Shown: positions 17,901-27,315, counted from the first letter of the stretch. The stretch is 58,190 nt of DNA from Clostridiaceae bacterium (GCA_012839205.1 DUNT01000128.1:1-58190), one strand, 5' to 3'. The notes: a model not told the origin generated them from the sequence alone. Program-made: numbers and translations.

Positions 17901-18015
17901 CTGTCTTTCTGAACGAGCGAAGCGGAGTGAAGAATCTTTATTTCCAAGCAAAAGATCCTTCGCTGATGCTCAGGATGACAGACAGGATGAGATCCTTCGC
18001 TGGAGCTCAGGATGT
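17901..18015. repeat. Dispersed repeat units in inverted and direct orientation
   Basis: A unit around 17901-17938 (GAGCGAAGCGGAGTGAAGAATC) is followed by its near inverse complement at about 17951-17981 (AGATCCTTCGCTGATGCTCA) and by a direct second copy at about 17990-18014 (AGATCCTTCGCTGGAGCTCA). A further degenerate copy is at 22645-22672. They are non-coding, lie between the T-box terminator and iorA, and resemble the short palindromic repeats found in many genomes. Confidence 0.7.
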
Positions 18016-18075
18016 AGAAGGTGCCGTGAGTGATGTCACATTTATTATAAAAAGCATAACGCTAAGGAGGTTTGC

Positions 18076-19875
18076 ATGGCGAAGAAATTATTAATGGGCA
18101 ACGAAGCTATTGCTTTAGGTGCAATGCGTGCCGGGGTCAGTGTTGTAACCGGGTATCCCGGCACACCATCAACAGAAGTTCTGGAAACGATTGCAAAGAA
18201 TAATGATGGAAGTATTTATGTTGAATGGTCAGTAAATGAGAAGGTGGCTCTGGAGGTTGCAGCAGGAGCAGCTTACGCCGGTGCAAGATCAATGGTGACC
18301 ATGAAGCAGGTAGGGCTTAATGTGGCATCGGATCCTCTTATGAGCCTTAATTATATAGGTGTAAAAGGCGGTATGGTTATTGTTGTAGCTGATGACCCAG
18401 GACCTATATCTTCACAAACCGAGCAGGATACACGACATTTTGGAAAGTATGCAAAACTTGCGGTTTTTGATCCATCGACTCCTGAAGAAGCATATACGAT
18501 GATTGCCGATGCTTTTGCTTACTCTGAAAAGTATGACCGCCCGGTATTATTTAGACCCACTACTCGTGTATGCCATAGCTGTGCATCGGTTGAGATATTA
18601 GACAATACACCCGTCAAAGAGCCTGAAGGCTTTGAAAAGAGCAGCAGATGGGTTATTTTTCCCAAGCTATCCTATGAAAATAAAATAGTTATCGAAGAAG
18701 ACCTAATGAGAATGAGCGATGATTTTTCCGAATATCAGGGGAATTTCATTTCAGGAAGTGGGAAAATAGGTATTGCTACAGGCGGGGTAAGCTATTCCTA
18801 TGTCAGCGAAGCCCTTCAGAATACAGCAACAGAATGTAAACTCCTTAAAATTTCAACCATGCCTTTTCCTCAGAAGCTGGCCCTTGAATTTTTACAAGGT
18901 TTGGATGAAGTGCTTGTGGTGGAAGAACTTGATCCTGTTATTGAAAATGAATTAATTACCCTTTGTGGAATACATAATTTGCGGGTAAAAATAAAAGGAA
19001 AGCTCACAGGCCATATAAAAAATGCCGGTGAGAATACTGTAGATAGCGTATCATCATCAGTAATGGATTTTCTAGGTGAAAAAACAACGGATACCACTTT
19101 TTCTTCATCGAATAATCTTCCCGGCCTTCCCGTCCGCCCGCCGGTACTCTGCGCGGGATGCCCTCACAGAGCGTCCTTCTTTGCGGTAAAAGAGGCAACA
19201 AAAGGTTTAAATGCTGTTTATTCAGGGGATATAGGCTGCTATACCCTGGGCAATGCAATGCCGCTTAACATGGTGGATACATGCCTGTGTATGGGCGCAG
19301 GAATAACCGTTGCACAAGGACTTCACCGAGTTGAGTCTGACAGAATAAACTTCGCATTCATTGGTGATTCAACCTTTTTTCATACAGGAATTCCCGGTAT
19401 TATAAATGCAGTTTATAACCTGACCGATATTATTGTAGTCATTTTAGATAATTCTACAACTGCCATGACGGGGCAACAGCCTCATCCCGGAACAGGGAAG
19501 AATATGATGGGTAATATTTCGGATGTTATCAGTATCTATAATGTGGTGTCATCATTAAATGTCTCCAAGGTAGTAAAAGCAAATCCTTTTGATACTGAGG
19601 CTGCGAAAGCGGCTGTTAATACCGTTATAAATGAGCGGGGAGTACGGGTTATCATATTTGAAGCCCCTTGTATTTTTGTTTCCAAAGGCAAGGAGAAATA
19701 TGCCGTTGATATTGAGAAGTGTACCGGATGTATGGTTTGCATAAAAAAACTGGGATGTCCGGCGATTGAGCCGGATGGCAAAAAGACAAAAATCAACCCT
19801 TCCCTCTGTACAGGCTGCGGAATATGTTCGCCGGTATGCAAATTTGGAGCAATTGGAGGTAAGCGGAATGACTAA
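18076..19875 (+). CDS. iorA: Indolepyruvate:ferredoxin oxidoreductase, alpha subunit
   Basis: Large subunit of 599 residues of the oxygen-sensitive enzyme that interconverts aryl-pyruvates and aryl-acetyl-CoA plus CO2, using ferredoxin and thiamine diphosphate. The N-terminus (GNEAIALGAMRAGVSVVTGYP) begins the pyrimidine-binding domain. The TPP-binding domain has GDIGCYTLG and GDSTFFHTGIPG. Two 4Fe-4S motifs close the protein (CTGCMVCIKKLGCP and CTGCGICSPVCKFGA). AAGGAGG lies six bases before the ATG. The gene overlaps iorB by eight bases. Control by a tryptophan T-box suggests the enzyme runs in the reductive carboxylation direction, making indolepyruvate. Confidence 0.95.
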   Translation: MAKKLLMGNEAIALGAMRAGVSVVTGYPGTPSTEVLETIAKNNDGSIYVEWSVNEKVALEVAAGAAYAGARSMVTMKQVGLNVASDPLMSLNYIGVKGGMVIVVADDPGPISSQTEQDTRHFGKYAKLAVFDPSTPEEAYTMIADAFAYSEKYDRPVLFRPTTRVCHSCASVEILDNTPVKEPEGFEKSSRWVIFPKLSYENKIVIEEDLMRMSDDFSEYQGNFISGSGKIGIATGGVSYSYVSEALQNTATECKLLKISTMPFPQKLALEFLQGLDEVLVVEELDPVIENELITLCGIHNLRVKIKGKLTGHIKNAGENTVDSVSSSVMDFLGEKTTDTTFSSSNNLPGLPVRPPVLCAGCPHRASFFAVKEATKGLNAVYSGDIGCYTLGNAMPLNMVDTCLCMGAGITVAQGLHRVESDRINFAFIGDSTFFHTGIPGIINAVYNLTDIIVVILDNSTTAMTGQQPHPGTGKNMMGNISDVISIYNVVSSLNVSKVVKANPFDTEAAKAAVNTVINERGVRVIIFEAPCIFVSKGKEKYAVDIEKCTGCMVCIKKLGCPAIEPDGKKTKINPSLCTGCGICSPVCKFGAIGGKRND

Positions 19876-20467
19876 TATTTTAATAGCAGGTGTTGGAGGA
19901 CAAGGTACAGTCCTTGCTTCAAAACTGATTGCAGCTGCTGCAATGGTTAAAGGCCTTGATGTACGCACCACTGAAACTATCGGAATGGCACAACGAGGAG
20001 GCTCTGTAGTAAGTCATATTCGTATGGGAAACAATATAAATTCCCCCCTTATACCCCAAAAAAGCGCACATGCAATTATTGGCTTTGAACCGGCCGAGGC
20101 AGTAAGAATTCTCCACTATCTTTCCGGGAACGGATTGATGATAGTCTGTGATACTGCTATGAAGCCTGTCACAAGCTCCCTTAGTGGGGATACCTATCTG
20201 GCTTCTGAAATGACAGATTATCTGAAGAAAAATGTAAAAAACCTTGCAATCATTGATGGAAAAAAACTTTTAAGAGAATGTAGAAATCCAAAAACATTGA
20301 ATGTAGCACTTTTAGGCGCAGCAGCAGAAAGTGGTGTATTTCCTTTTAGTGCAGACGATATGAAGGTTGCCTTGCATGATACACTGCCACAGCGATATTT
20401 GGAAATCAATCTCAACTCATTTGAAATCGGAAGGAGAATTTATAATGAAACCCGATATGCTGGATAA
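19868..20467 (+). CDS. iorB: Indolepyruvate:ferredoxin oxidoreductase, beta subunit
   Basis: Small subunit of 199 residues carrying the gamma-type domain of 2-oxoacid:ferredoxin oxidoreductases. The N-terminus NILIAGVGGQGTVLASKLIA is the family signature, followed by TTETIGMAQRGGSVVSHIRMG and IGFEPAEAVR. The ATG at 19868 is preceded by GGAGG and lies within the end of iorA, so the two subunits are translationally coupled. Its own end overlaps the start of paaK by 23 bases. It forms the active enzyme with IorA. Confidence 0.95.
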   Translation: MTNILIAGVGGQGTVLASKLIAAAAMVKGLDVRTTETIGMAQRGGSVVSHIRMGNNINSPLIPQKSAHAIIGFEPAEAVRILHYLSGNGLMIVCDTAMKPVTSSLSGDTYLASEMTDYLKKNVKNLAIIDGKKLLRECRNPKTLNVALLGAAAESGVFPFSADDMKVALHDTLPQRYLEINLNSFEIGRRIYNETRYAG

Positions 20468-21674
20468 AATCAAAAAAGCTATTAAGGATGCAGTAAAAGG
20501 CGACTTCTATAAACATCGCTTTAAGGATATTGACATTGACGGTATTAATTCTAAAGAGGATTTTGAAAAGCTGCCGTTTACAGATAAAAAAGATTTGCGG
20601 GATGCATATCCTCTGGGACTTCAGGCTGTTCCTGATGAGGAGATAGTCCGGATACACTCATCCTCAGGTACGACCGGAACTCCTGTAATCATTCCTTATA
20701 CAAAAAAAGATGTAGAAGATTGGGCAGTCATGTTTAAGCGCTGCTATGAAACTGCGGAAATAACAAACTTAGATCGCATACATATTACTCCGGGATATGG
20801 ATTATGGACAGCAGGAATCGGATTCCAGGCAGGTGCTGAGCTTTTGGGAGCCATGGCTATTCCAATGGGCCCCGGAAATACCGAGAAGCAAATTAAAATG
20901 ATGATAGATATGAAATCAACAGTACTCTGTGCTACCTCATCATATGCACTTTTACTTGCAGAGGAAATAGCAAAGCGTGGATGTAAAGATGAAATTCACC
21001 TTAAAAAGGGTGTAATAGGTTCGGAGCGTTGGGGTGAAAAAATGCGCAAACGTATTGCCGATGAACTTGGAGTGAAACTTTATGATATATATGGGTTAAC
21101 TGAAATATATGGGCCGGGTATTGGCATGAGCTGTAAGTATGAATGTGGGATGCACATGTGGACCGATTATATTTATTTTGAAATAATTGACCCCAAGACA
21201 GGAGAACTTTTGCCGGAGGGAGAAATGGGCGAGCTTGTTATTACAACGCTTTGCAAAGAGGGGGCACCTCTTATCCGTTATCGAACCCATGACCTTACAA
21301 GATTAATGCCGGGAAAATGTGAATGCGGTCTTGACTATCCGAGAATTGACACAATTTTAGGGCGTTCTGATGACATGGTAAAGGTAAAGGGTACAATCAT
21401 TTATCCAAGCATGGTGGATTCTCTTCTTTCAACTATTGACGGGGTAAGCAGCGAATACCAAATCATGATTGACCATTTATTCGGAAAAGATATATTAACA
21501 CTGTTCTTTGAAACATCTCTTGAAAAAGGTAAAAAAACCAAAGAACTTGAAAAAACTGTTGAGAGGGAATTCAAGGCAAAAATCGGGATTACTCCCGTTG
21601 CCAAAGCTGTTGGCATGTTTGAATTGCCCAGAAGCGAAAAGAAATCAAACAGAGTGTTTGACAATCGATATTAG
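20445..21674 (+). CDS. paaK: Phenylacetate-CoA ligase family enzyme
   Basis: AMP-forming acyl-CoA ligase of 409 residues that activates aryl-acetates with CoA and ATP. The P-loop is SSSGTTGTPVIIPYTKKD, and later motifs include YDIYGLTEIYGPG, DYIYFEIIDP, YRTHDLTRLMPGKCECG and GRSDDMVKVKG, all typical of PaaK. The ATG at 20445 has AAGGAG eight bases upstream and lies inside the end of iorB. The pairing with iorAB under a Trp T-box suggests that indoleacetate (and perhaps phenylacetate) is activated here, then reductively carboxylated. The opposite, catabolic direction is possible for the enzymes alone. Confidence 0.92.
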   Translation: MKPDMLDKIKKAIKDAVKGDFYKHRFKDIDIDGINSKEDFEKLPFTDKKDLRDAYPLGLQAVPDEEIVRIHSSSGTTGTPVIIPYTKKDVEDWAVMFKRCYETAEITNLDRIHITPGYGLWTAGIGFQAGAELLGAMAIPMGPGNTEKQIKMMIDMKSTVLCATSSYALLLAEEIAKRGCKDEIHLKKGVIGSERWGEKMRKRIADELGVKLYDIYGLTEIYGPGIGMSCKYECGMHMWTDYIYFEIIDPKTGELLPEGEMGELVITTLCKEGAPLIRYRTHDLTRLMPGKCECGLDYPRIDTILGRSDDMVKVKGTIIYPSMVDSLLSTIDGVSSEYQIMIDHLFGKDILTLFFETSLEKGKKTKELEKTVEREFKAKIGITPVAKAVGMFELPRSEKKSNRVFDNRY

Positions 21675-21742
21675 AGTTGTTGAATGATATATTGTTATGA
21701 TTAATAAGGTGAATGGCTGGTTGGTATGCTGACAAGTGTCAG

Positions 21743-22384
21743 TTATTGATCATGAGTTTCCTGCTTCGTCAGTATGCCATCCAACATTATCTTAAAGTGT
21801 GATTGGACTTGCGCCTTTAAGTCAAAGTCGGGATACCTGATGCACCATTCAAAGCATAGACCTCTGATTGCCATTACAAAATGGCGGGCTATTTCGTTAA
21901 CAGGCATAGTATTGTTGAACTCTTTCCGTTTTATACCTCTATCCAGCAATTCAGAGAACATAAGATATAAATCTCTACCATAACCGCTGACTGCGCTCAT
22001 ATCGAAAGAATTCATCAACATCAGTTTATATACAGTTTTCATACTTATTACACCTATAGTGTCGGAAAGAATGTCTGCAATCTTCTCAGTCAAACCCATC
22101 AGAATTCGGGGAGTAGGCGTTTCAGGAGAAAAAGTGTACAAAATAGCCCGGTAATTAGTATCGGTTTCTCTTACATAATCAGACAGGTAGGCGGCAATCA
22201 GTGCATCCTTGGATTCAAAATGTATATAAAACGTACCTTTGGCTACCCCTGCCTCCTCTACAATTTTGTCTACGGTAACTTCTTCGAAATCGTATTGATT
22301 GAACAATTTAGCAGCAGAAGAAAATAGCTTTTGTTTTGTTTTTTCACCTTTCGTAATTTTTTGTTGGGTGTTTTCTTTTTTCAT
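21743..22384 (-). CDS. TetR family transcriptional regulator
   Basis: DNA-binding regulator of 213 residues. The N-terminal helix-turn-helix (LFSSAAKLFNQYDFEEVTVD, then KIVEEAGVAKGTFYIHFESK, near residues 18-60) is canonical TetR. The C-terminal ligand domain is all-helical and has no recognisable specificity. The ATG at 22384 has GGGAGAG seven bases upstream on this strand; a longer form starting at 22429 would run across the operator-like dyad. It converges on paaK, with about 70 bases between the stops. Its target is unknown; autoregulation through the dyad at 22417-22428 is likely. Confidence 0.9.
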   Translation of the reverse strand: MKKENTQQKITKGEKTKQKLFSSAAKLFNQYDFEEVTVDKIVEEAGVAKGTFYIHFESKDALIAAYLSDYVRETDTNYRAILYTFSPETPTPRILMGLTEKIADILSDTIGVISMKTVYKLMLMNSFDMSAVSGYGRDLYLMFSELLDRGIKRKEFNNTMPVNEIARHFVMAIRGLCFEWCIRYPDFDLKAQVQSHFKIMLDGILTKQETHDQ

Positions 22385-22416
22385 TAGATTTCTCTCCCTT
22401 ATTGAATATGTTAATA

Positions 22417-22428
22417 TGACTGTAGTCA
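22417..22428 (-). promoter_or_regulatory. Operator-like dyad upstream of the TetR gene
   Basis: The dyad TGACTGTAGTCA has 5-bp arms around two bases. On the minus strand the overlapping TTGACT can act as a -35 box for the TetR gene, which places the dyad where a bound repressor would block RNA polymerase. The rest of the gap from 22430 to 22763 holds one copy of the dispersed repeat and a hairpin, but no gene I can support. Confidence 0.45.
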
Positions 22429-22644
22429 AGTTAGTCTATTATTATCATAATATAACTGCTGGCTTAATTCAAGGAGTGGTTAGTGATGAAGGCGATAAGC
22501 CACTCATTTCAGCAATTATGCTGTAGTTTATAATCCGGTGAGCTTTTTCGATGTACCTGAGACAGTCTGGTACGCAAGTTAAGCAGCTGCAGCTGATATA
22601 CCTCGGTATCATCCTAAACGGAACGCAGTGTAGTGTAGGACTTT

Positions 22645-22672
22645 AAAGATCCTTTGCTGTGCTCAAAATGAC
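22645..22672. repeat. Degenerate copy of the dispersed repeat
   Basis: AAGATCCTTTGCTGTGCTCA and the following AAATGAC match the units at about 17951-18014 with a few substitutions. Confidence 0.55.
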
Positions 22673-22695
22673 GAGTAGGAGGGACATGGATCAAA

Positions 22696-22732
22696 CTCAG
22701 CCCTATTGCAAATCAGATAGAATAGGGCTGAG
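22696..22732 (-). terminator. Hairpin after the DUF2935 gene
   Basis: A perfect 12-bp stem, CTCAGCCCTATT with its complement, has a 13-base loop. On the minus strand it lies about 30 bases beyond the stop of the DUF2935 gene and is followed by TTTGAT. The T-run is weak. Confidence 0.6.
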
Positions 22733-22763
22733 TAGCATGGTTGCTGTGATTCATTTTTTTTAA

Positions 22764-23711
22764 TTAATTACATTTCTTCAAGGTGGAGTGGCATCTTATG
22801 ACCTCTGGCAATAATGCTTCAAGCTCGCTGAGAAATTTATCAGCTTCACGCCTGATATGGTCAAGCAGCAATGGGGTTGAAACAATACTAAGCAGTTCAC
22901 ACAATGTCGCCAGTTCAAAAGCGGCAGCTTTGAAATTGCGTAGCTGCATTGCATTTCTTACAACATCCTGGGTAAAGCGGACAACAGTGTTAAAGTTTTT
23001 TGGCTTGGTCTCATTCATGGATTCAAGGTCCCGGGCTGTTTCAAGTAAACGTGAAAAAGTCTTTCTGAATTCTTCGGCCTGCTCAATAAGTTCTCTTTCA
23101 GATGGATCCAGCAAGTGTATAACAAATTCGATATGTTCCTTCATTATACGAAGCCAGAAAACTTCCTGCTCCAAAAGCAAATCCAGAGAATCTTCAGGAA
23201 CCGGTTTAAGCAGCAGGCCCAAAAAGCGTTCTGCTTCTCTCCTGATGTGATCCAAAAGTAGTGGATAATTGCTTCCGGGTGCTTTCTTGCATTGGATGAT
23301 GAGCCTCAAAAGTTCTGCCTTAAATTCAATTATTAATTTTACAGCCCCTATCAGATCATACAGCAAATCACCTTCAAGAGCACAAGTTTCGTCCAGTTTC
23401 TTTCTTATATTGCCGAATAAATTAATAAAAAACTTTGCTTTTTCTTGTAGTTTTGGCTGATCGCAAGGTAAACCCAGCAGGATAAAAAGCGCATGCTCTT
23501 CCATTATTCGGGACCAGAAACGCGCTTCCTCAAGGCGGTTATACTGGCATACACATCTCCTGCAATCCGGACTTTCGGATATATCTTTACAATCATCTAT
23601 TCCGGCACTGTCATTTACTTTGTTCCAGAAGTTTGTTGATTCAATATTATCAACAGGTACGTAATTATCCTGGCGTTCCGGCTTGTCCTTCGTATTATCG
23701 CATTCTTTCAT
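22764..23711 (-). CDS. Protein with two DUF2935 domains
   Basis: Mostly helical protein of 315 residues. After a polar N-terminus with a small Cys group (CKDISESPDCRRCVCQYNR) come two copies of the same domain. The first begins EARFWSRIMEEHALFILLGL and the second EVFWLRIMKEHIEFVIHLLD; both end with a variant of LLLDHIRREA(E/D)(R/K)FL. These match DUF2935, a four-helix family in Clostridia and Bacillus with conserved Glu and His that could bind metal. Its function is unknown to me. The ATG at 23711 has GGGAG seven bases upstream on this strand. A hairpin follows the gene. Confidence 0.8.
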   Translation of the reverse strand: MKECDNTKDKPERQDNYVPVDNIESTNFWNKVNDSAGIDDCKDISESPDCRRCVCQYNRLEEARFWSRIMEEHALFILLGLPCDQPKLQEKAKFFINLFGNIRKKLDETCALEGDLLYDLIGAVKLIIEFKAELLRLIIQCKKAPGSNYPLLLDHIRREAERFLGLLLKPVPEDSLDLLLEQEVFWLRIMKEHIEFVIHLLDPSERELIEQAEEFRKTFSRLLETARDLESMNETKPKNFNTVVRFTQDVVRNAMQLRNFKAAAFELATLCELLSIVSTPLLLDHIRREADKFLSELEALLPEVIRCHSTLKKCN

Positions 23712-23800
23712 CGCAAAACTCCCTTTGTAGTTTATTTTCCGACAATTTTCTCCTGATACATAATATACAAATAAGTCGAAAAGCGTCACCAATTTATAGA

Positions 23801-23901
23801 TATAATTCTGATAGATTCGCTGGTGTTATATAAACTGATATGTTTTATCAGACCCCAATCTCAGGAGGCACAACATTTGCCAAAGGTTGTGCGCCTTTTT
23901 T
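23801..23901 (+). ncRNA. Candidate small RNA or orphan leader with a terminator
   Basis: After a TATAAT (23801-23806) come a small hairpin CTGATA/TATCAG (23835-23851) and a terminator-like hairpin, GGCACAAC (23867-23874) with GTTGTGCGCC (23886-23895) followed by six T residues. No gene on this strand precedes it, so it is not the end of a message. It could be a short transcript of about 90 bases or a riboswitch-like leader. I could not match a known class, and no -35 box is evident. Confidence 0.35.
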
Positions 23902-23919
23902 ATGCCGGTGAAATAAAGT

Positions 23920-23955
23920 GGCTGTCTCAGAATACAAGGGCGTTTTGGGACAGCC
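23920..23955 (+). other. Hairpin GGCTGTCTC / GGGACAGCC
   Basis: Two 9-base arms (23920-23928 and 23947-23955) pair with one T-G wobble and enclose 18 bases. No T-run follows. The GGGACAGCC word resembles ends of some clostridial insertion sequences, so it may be a transposon scar. Confidence 0.35.
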
Positions 23956-24058
23956 ATTTGCGTATATGCATATGCACTTTTATCGGAAACCAAGCAATAA
24001 TTGGTGGCAAAAGCCTGACTAATCCTTATATGCATTTTTTAAATGTTTGAAATAAGGG

Positions 24059-24124
24059 TTGAAATAATAGAGACTATGGGCTATAATTAAAGCAGAAATA
24101 ATGTATACATTATACATTATACAC
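24059..24124 (+). promoter_or_regulatory. pflB promoter with three tandem TATACAT heptamers
   Basis: The -35 box is TTGAAA (24059-24064) and the -10 box is TATAAT (24082-24087), with a 17-bp spacer. Just after the expected start point lie TATACAT (24104-24110), TATACAT (24111-24117) and TATACAC (24118-24124). A protein bound there would block initiation, so the heptamers are a candidate operator. The untranslated leader is about 100 bases. Confidence 0.6.
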
Positions 24125-24197
24125 ACATTGAAGTTTGTCATACAAAAGCTTTTAAGAGTTTTTAAACAATAATTTAACACAGATTGGAGGACGTTTT

Positions 24198-26417
24198 ATG
24201 TATAAGAGTTTTAACAAGGGAAAATGGAACTCTACAATTGATGTAAGGGACTTTATTCAGAAGAATTATACTCCTTATGGCGGAGATGATAGTTTTTTAG
24301 CAGAGCCTACAAAAAAAACATCGGAACTATGGGCAAAGGTTAAAGAATTGATGGAACAGGAGCGGGCAAAAGGTGGAGTGCTTGATATAGATACTCATAC
24401 CATCTCTACTATTGCATCCCATAAACCCGGATATATAGATAAGCCCAATGAAACAATAGTAGGTCTTCAAACCGATGAACCTTTAAAGAGAGCCATTATG
24501 CCTTTTGGTGGAATCAGAATGGTCAGGACTTCACTGAAAGCCTACGACAGAGAAATGGATCCTGCTGTCGAGAATGTATTCAAATACAGAAAAACACATA
24601 ATGACGGTGTGTTTGATGCATACACAGATGAAATGAAAAAAGCGAGACACACAGGCATAATCACAGGATTACCGGATGCATACGGAAGGGGAAGAATCAT
24701 TGGGGATTATAGAAGAGTCCCCCTCTATGGTGTGGATTTTCTTATTGAACAGAAAAAAGAGTCATTTAAAAATTACGTTTTAGATATTATGAATTCTCCT
24801 GTCATCAGACAACGTGAAGAAATAAGCGAGCAGATCAGGGCTCTTTCAGAGCTAAAGGAAATGGCTGCGAGCTATGGAATTGATATAAGCAAGCCTGCAT
24901 CCGATACAAAGGAAGCTATACAATGGTTGTATTTTGCATATCTGGCAGCTGTTAAAGAGCAGAATGGTGCAGCAATGAGTCTGGGAAGGGTTTCAACATT
25001 TCTTGATATATATGCTGAAAGGGATTTGAATGAAGGAAAGTATACAGAGAGTGAAATCCAGGAATTTGTTGACCATTTTGTAATGAAGCTCAGGATGGTT
25101 AGATTCCTTAGAACACCAGCATATGATGAATTGTTTTCCGGCGATCCTACCTGGGTTACAGAAGCTCTTGCGGGCATCGGTGTCGATGGAAGGCATATGG
25201 TTACAAAAATGACATATAGATTTTTGCACACTCTTACAAACTTAGGACCTGCCCCGGAACCTAATATGACAGTACTGTGGTCTGAAAGACTACCGGAAGC
25301 CTTTAAGCAATTCTGCGCAAGACTTTCCGTAGAAACTTCATCTATACAATATGAGAATGATGATTTAATGAGGCAAGAATTTGGAGATGACTATGGCATC
25401 GCCTGCTGTGTATCTGCGATGAGAATAGGTAAGCAAATGCAGTTCTTCGGTGCCAGAGCAAATCTTGGGAAGGCATTGCTATATGCTATTAATGGCGGTA
25501 AGGACGAAATAAGCGGTGAGCAGGTGAGTCCGGCATTTGCACCGATTACTTCAGAATACCTGGATTATGATGAAGTGATGGAGAGATTCAACACCACCAT
25601 GGATTGGTTATCAAAGCTATATATAAATACACTGAACATTATTCATTTCATGCACGATAAATACTGCTATGAAAGAATAGAAATGGCGCTTCATGATGAA
25701 GAGATCTTAAGAACATCAGCATGTGGTATCGCAGGATTATCAGTAGTAGTTGACTCATTGTCGGCCATTAAATATGCCAAGGTTAAGCCCATAAGAAATG
25801 AGAATGGTCTTGTTGTGGATTATGAAATAGAGGGCGAATTCCCGATGTTTGGTAATAATGACGACCGAGTGGATTCGATTGCTGTTGACCTGGTAAAGAA
25901 TTTTATGAATAAATTAAGCAAACATAAGACTTATAGAAACAGTAAGCCTACTATGTCAATATTGACAATAACATCAAATGTTGTCTACGGAAAGAAAACC
26001 GGCAGTACCCCTGATGGAAGGAAACGTGGCGAGCCCTTTGCTCCAGGAGCGAACCCAATGCACAAGAGGGATACAAAGGGATGTGTTGCGTCAATGGCTT
26101 CCGTTGCAAAGCTTCCATATGAATACAGTGAAGATGGAATATCCTATACATTCTCCATTGTTCCCGCGGCATTAGGCAAAACAGAGAGCGAAAGATATGC
26201 TAATCTGATAGCTCTTATGGATGGCTATTTCAATGAAGGCGGCCATCATATCAATGTTAATGTGCTTGACAAGGCAGTGCTGCTTGATGCGATGGATCAT
26301 CCTGAAAAATATCCGCAACTGACTATAAGAGTCTCAGGGTATGCCGTTAACTTTATAAAACTTACAAGAGAACAGCAGCTGGATGTAATTAACAGAACAT
26401 TCCATGAGAGATTCTGA
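24198..26417 (+). CDS. pflB: Formate C-acetyltransferase (pyruvate formate-lyase)
   Basis: Glycyl-radical enzyme of 739 residues that splits pyruvate with CoA into acetyl-CoA and formate. The catalytic Cys pair is C403-C404 ([10 protein letters not shown]). The glycyl-radical site is G714 in RVSGYAVNF close to the C-terminus. Length and the two adjacent Cys match true PFL rather than the diol or choline lyases, which have one Cys. TTGGAGG lies ten bases before the ATG. The activating enzyme gene follows about 135 bases downstream, so they probably form an operon. Confidence 0.97.
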   Translation: MYKSFNKGKWNSTIDVRDFIQKNYTPYGGDDSFLAEPTKKTSELWAKVKELMEQERAKGGVLDIDTHTISTIASHKPGYIDKPNETIVGLQTDEPLKRAIMPFGGIRMVRTSLKAYDREMDPAVENVFKYRKTHNDGVFDAYTDEMKKARHTGIITGLPDAYGRGRIIGDYRRVPLYGVDFLIEQKKESFKNYVLDIMNSPVIRQREEISEQIRALSELKEMAASYGIDISKPASDTKEAIQWLYFAYLAAVKEQNGAAMSLGRVSTFLDIYAERDLNEGKYTESEIQEFVDHFVMKLRMVRFLRTPAYDELFSGDPTWVTEALAGIGVDGRHMVTKMTYRFLHTLTNLGPAPEPNMTVLWSERLPEAFKQFCARLSVETSSIQYENDDLMRQEFGDDYGIACCVSAMRIGKQMQFFGARANLGKALLYAINGGKDEISGEQVSPAFAPITSEYLDYDEVMERFNTTMDWLSKLYINTLNIIHFMHDKYCYERIEMALHDEEILRTSACGIAGLSVVVDSLSAIKYAKVKPIRNENGLVVDYEIEGEFPMFGNNDDRVDSIAVDLVKNFMNKLSKHKTYRNSKPTMSILTITSNVVYGKKTGSTPDGRKRGEPFAPGANPMHKRDTKGCVASMASVAKLPYEYSEDGISYTFSIVPAALGKTESERYANLIALMDGYFNEGGHHINVNVLDKAVLLDAMDHPEKYPQLTIRVSGYAVNFIKLTREQQLDVINRTFHERF

Positions 26418-26552
26418 TACTCTTGCTTAAATGATACGCGTCATCATGAACCTGAGCGGCACGCATGGCATTGGCTAAAGGTTCCACATGGTGTATTCAT
26501 AGCAACGACATTAAGCTCGGTGAAGAATCAATAAGAAAGGGGTGTGGCATTT

Positions 26553-27272
26553 ATGGAAGGATATATTCATTCGGTGGAAACCTACGGAACTTTAGATGGA
26601 CCAGGAATCAGGTATATTGTTTTTTTGCAAGGTTGCGTGTTAAGATGTAAATTTTGCCACAATCCTGATACATGGCAATCAAACTCAGGAAAAAAGAAAA
26701 CTGTTCATGAAGTAATGGAAGATATATTGAAATATAAAAATTTTATTAAAAGTGGGGGTATGACCCTCTCTGGAGGGGAACCTCTGATTCAGGCTGATTT
26801 TGCGGCTGAGCTTTTTAAAGAGTGTAAAAAACATGGAATTCACACAGCTGTAGATACTTCAGGCGCCATACCTTTAAATGCATGCAGGCATGCGATTGAT
26901 GAGGTTGATCTTGTATTACTGGATATTAAATCTATTGATACCAGTAAGGCCAGGAGCCTTACCGGACAAGGCAACGAGAACGCATTAAAACTTCTGGATT
27001 ATCTGGAACAAAGCAAAAAAGAGGTTTGGATAAGGCATGTTGTAGTTCCGGGTATTACAGAGAACTATGATGATATAGAAAAAATGGCCAAGTATCTTTC
27101 AAAATATAGTGTCATCAGCCGTGTAGACATCCTGCCATTTCATAAGATGGGGGAATATAAATGGGAAGAACTTAATCTGAAATATGAGCTAAGCGATGTT
27201 CAGCCACCGAAAAAAGAATCCATATTGAAAATAAAAGAGATATTCAGAAAACATAATCTGAATGCTGTATAA
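26553..27272 (+). CDS. pflA: Pyruvate formate-lyase activating enzyme
   Basis: Radical SAM enzyme of 239 residues that abstracts hydrogen from the glycine of PFL. The 4Fe-4S motif is C-x3-C-x2-C in GCVLRCKFCHNPDTW, preceded by the typical ETYGTLDGPGIRYIVFLQG. Later it has MTLSGGEPL and RHVVVPGITEN. The length fits PflA with no extra ferredoxin domain. The ATG at 26553 is preferred, with AAAGGGG 11 bases before it; a GTG three codons upstream would sit on that site. A hairpin follows the stop. Confidence 0.96.
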   Translation: MEGYIHSVETYGTLDGPGIRYIVFLQGCVLRCKFCHNPDTWQSNSGKKKTVHEVMEDILKYKNFIKSGGMTLSGGEPLIQADFAAELFKECKKHGIHTAVDTSGAIPLNACRHAIDEVDLVLLDIKSIDTSKARSLTGQGNENALKLLDYLEQSKKEVWIRHVVVPGITENYDDIEKMAKYLSKYSVISRVDILPFHKMGEYKWEELNLKYELSDVQPPKKESILKIKEIFRKHNLNAV

Positions 27273-27315
27273 TGCTATTTTATATTGAATGAAAGAATCT
27301 ATCCCCAAAATTGTT

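Noticed and set aside
22486-22533. A 15-codon peptide gene with a good ribosome site (MKAISHSFQQLCCSL)
   Set aside because: It is short and has no recognisable motif or neighbour. One AGGAG before an ATG in a 380-base gap is expected by chance.
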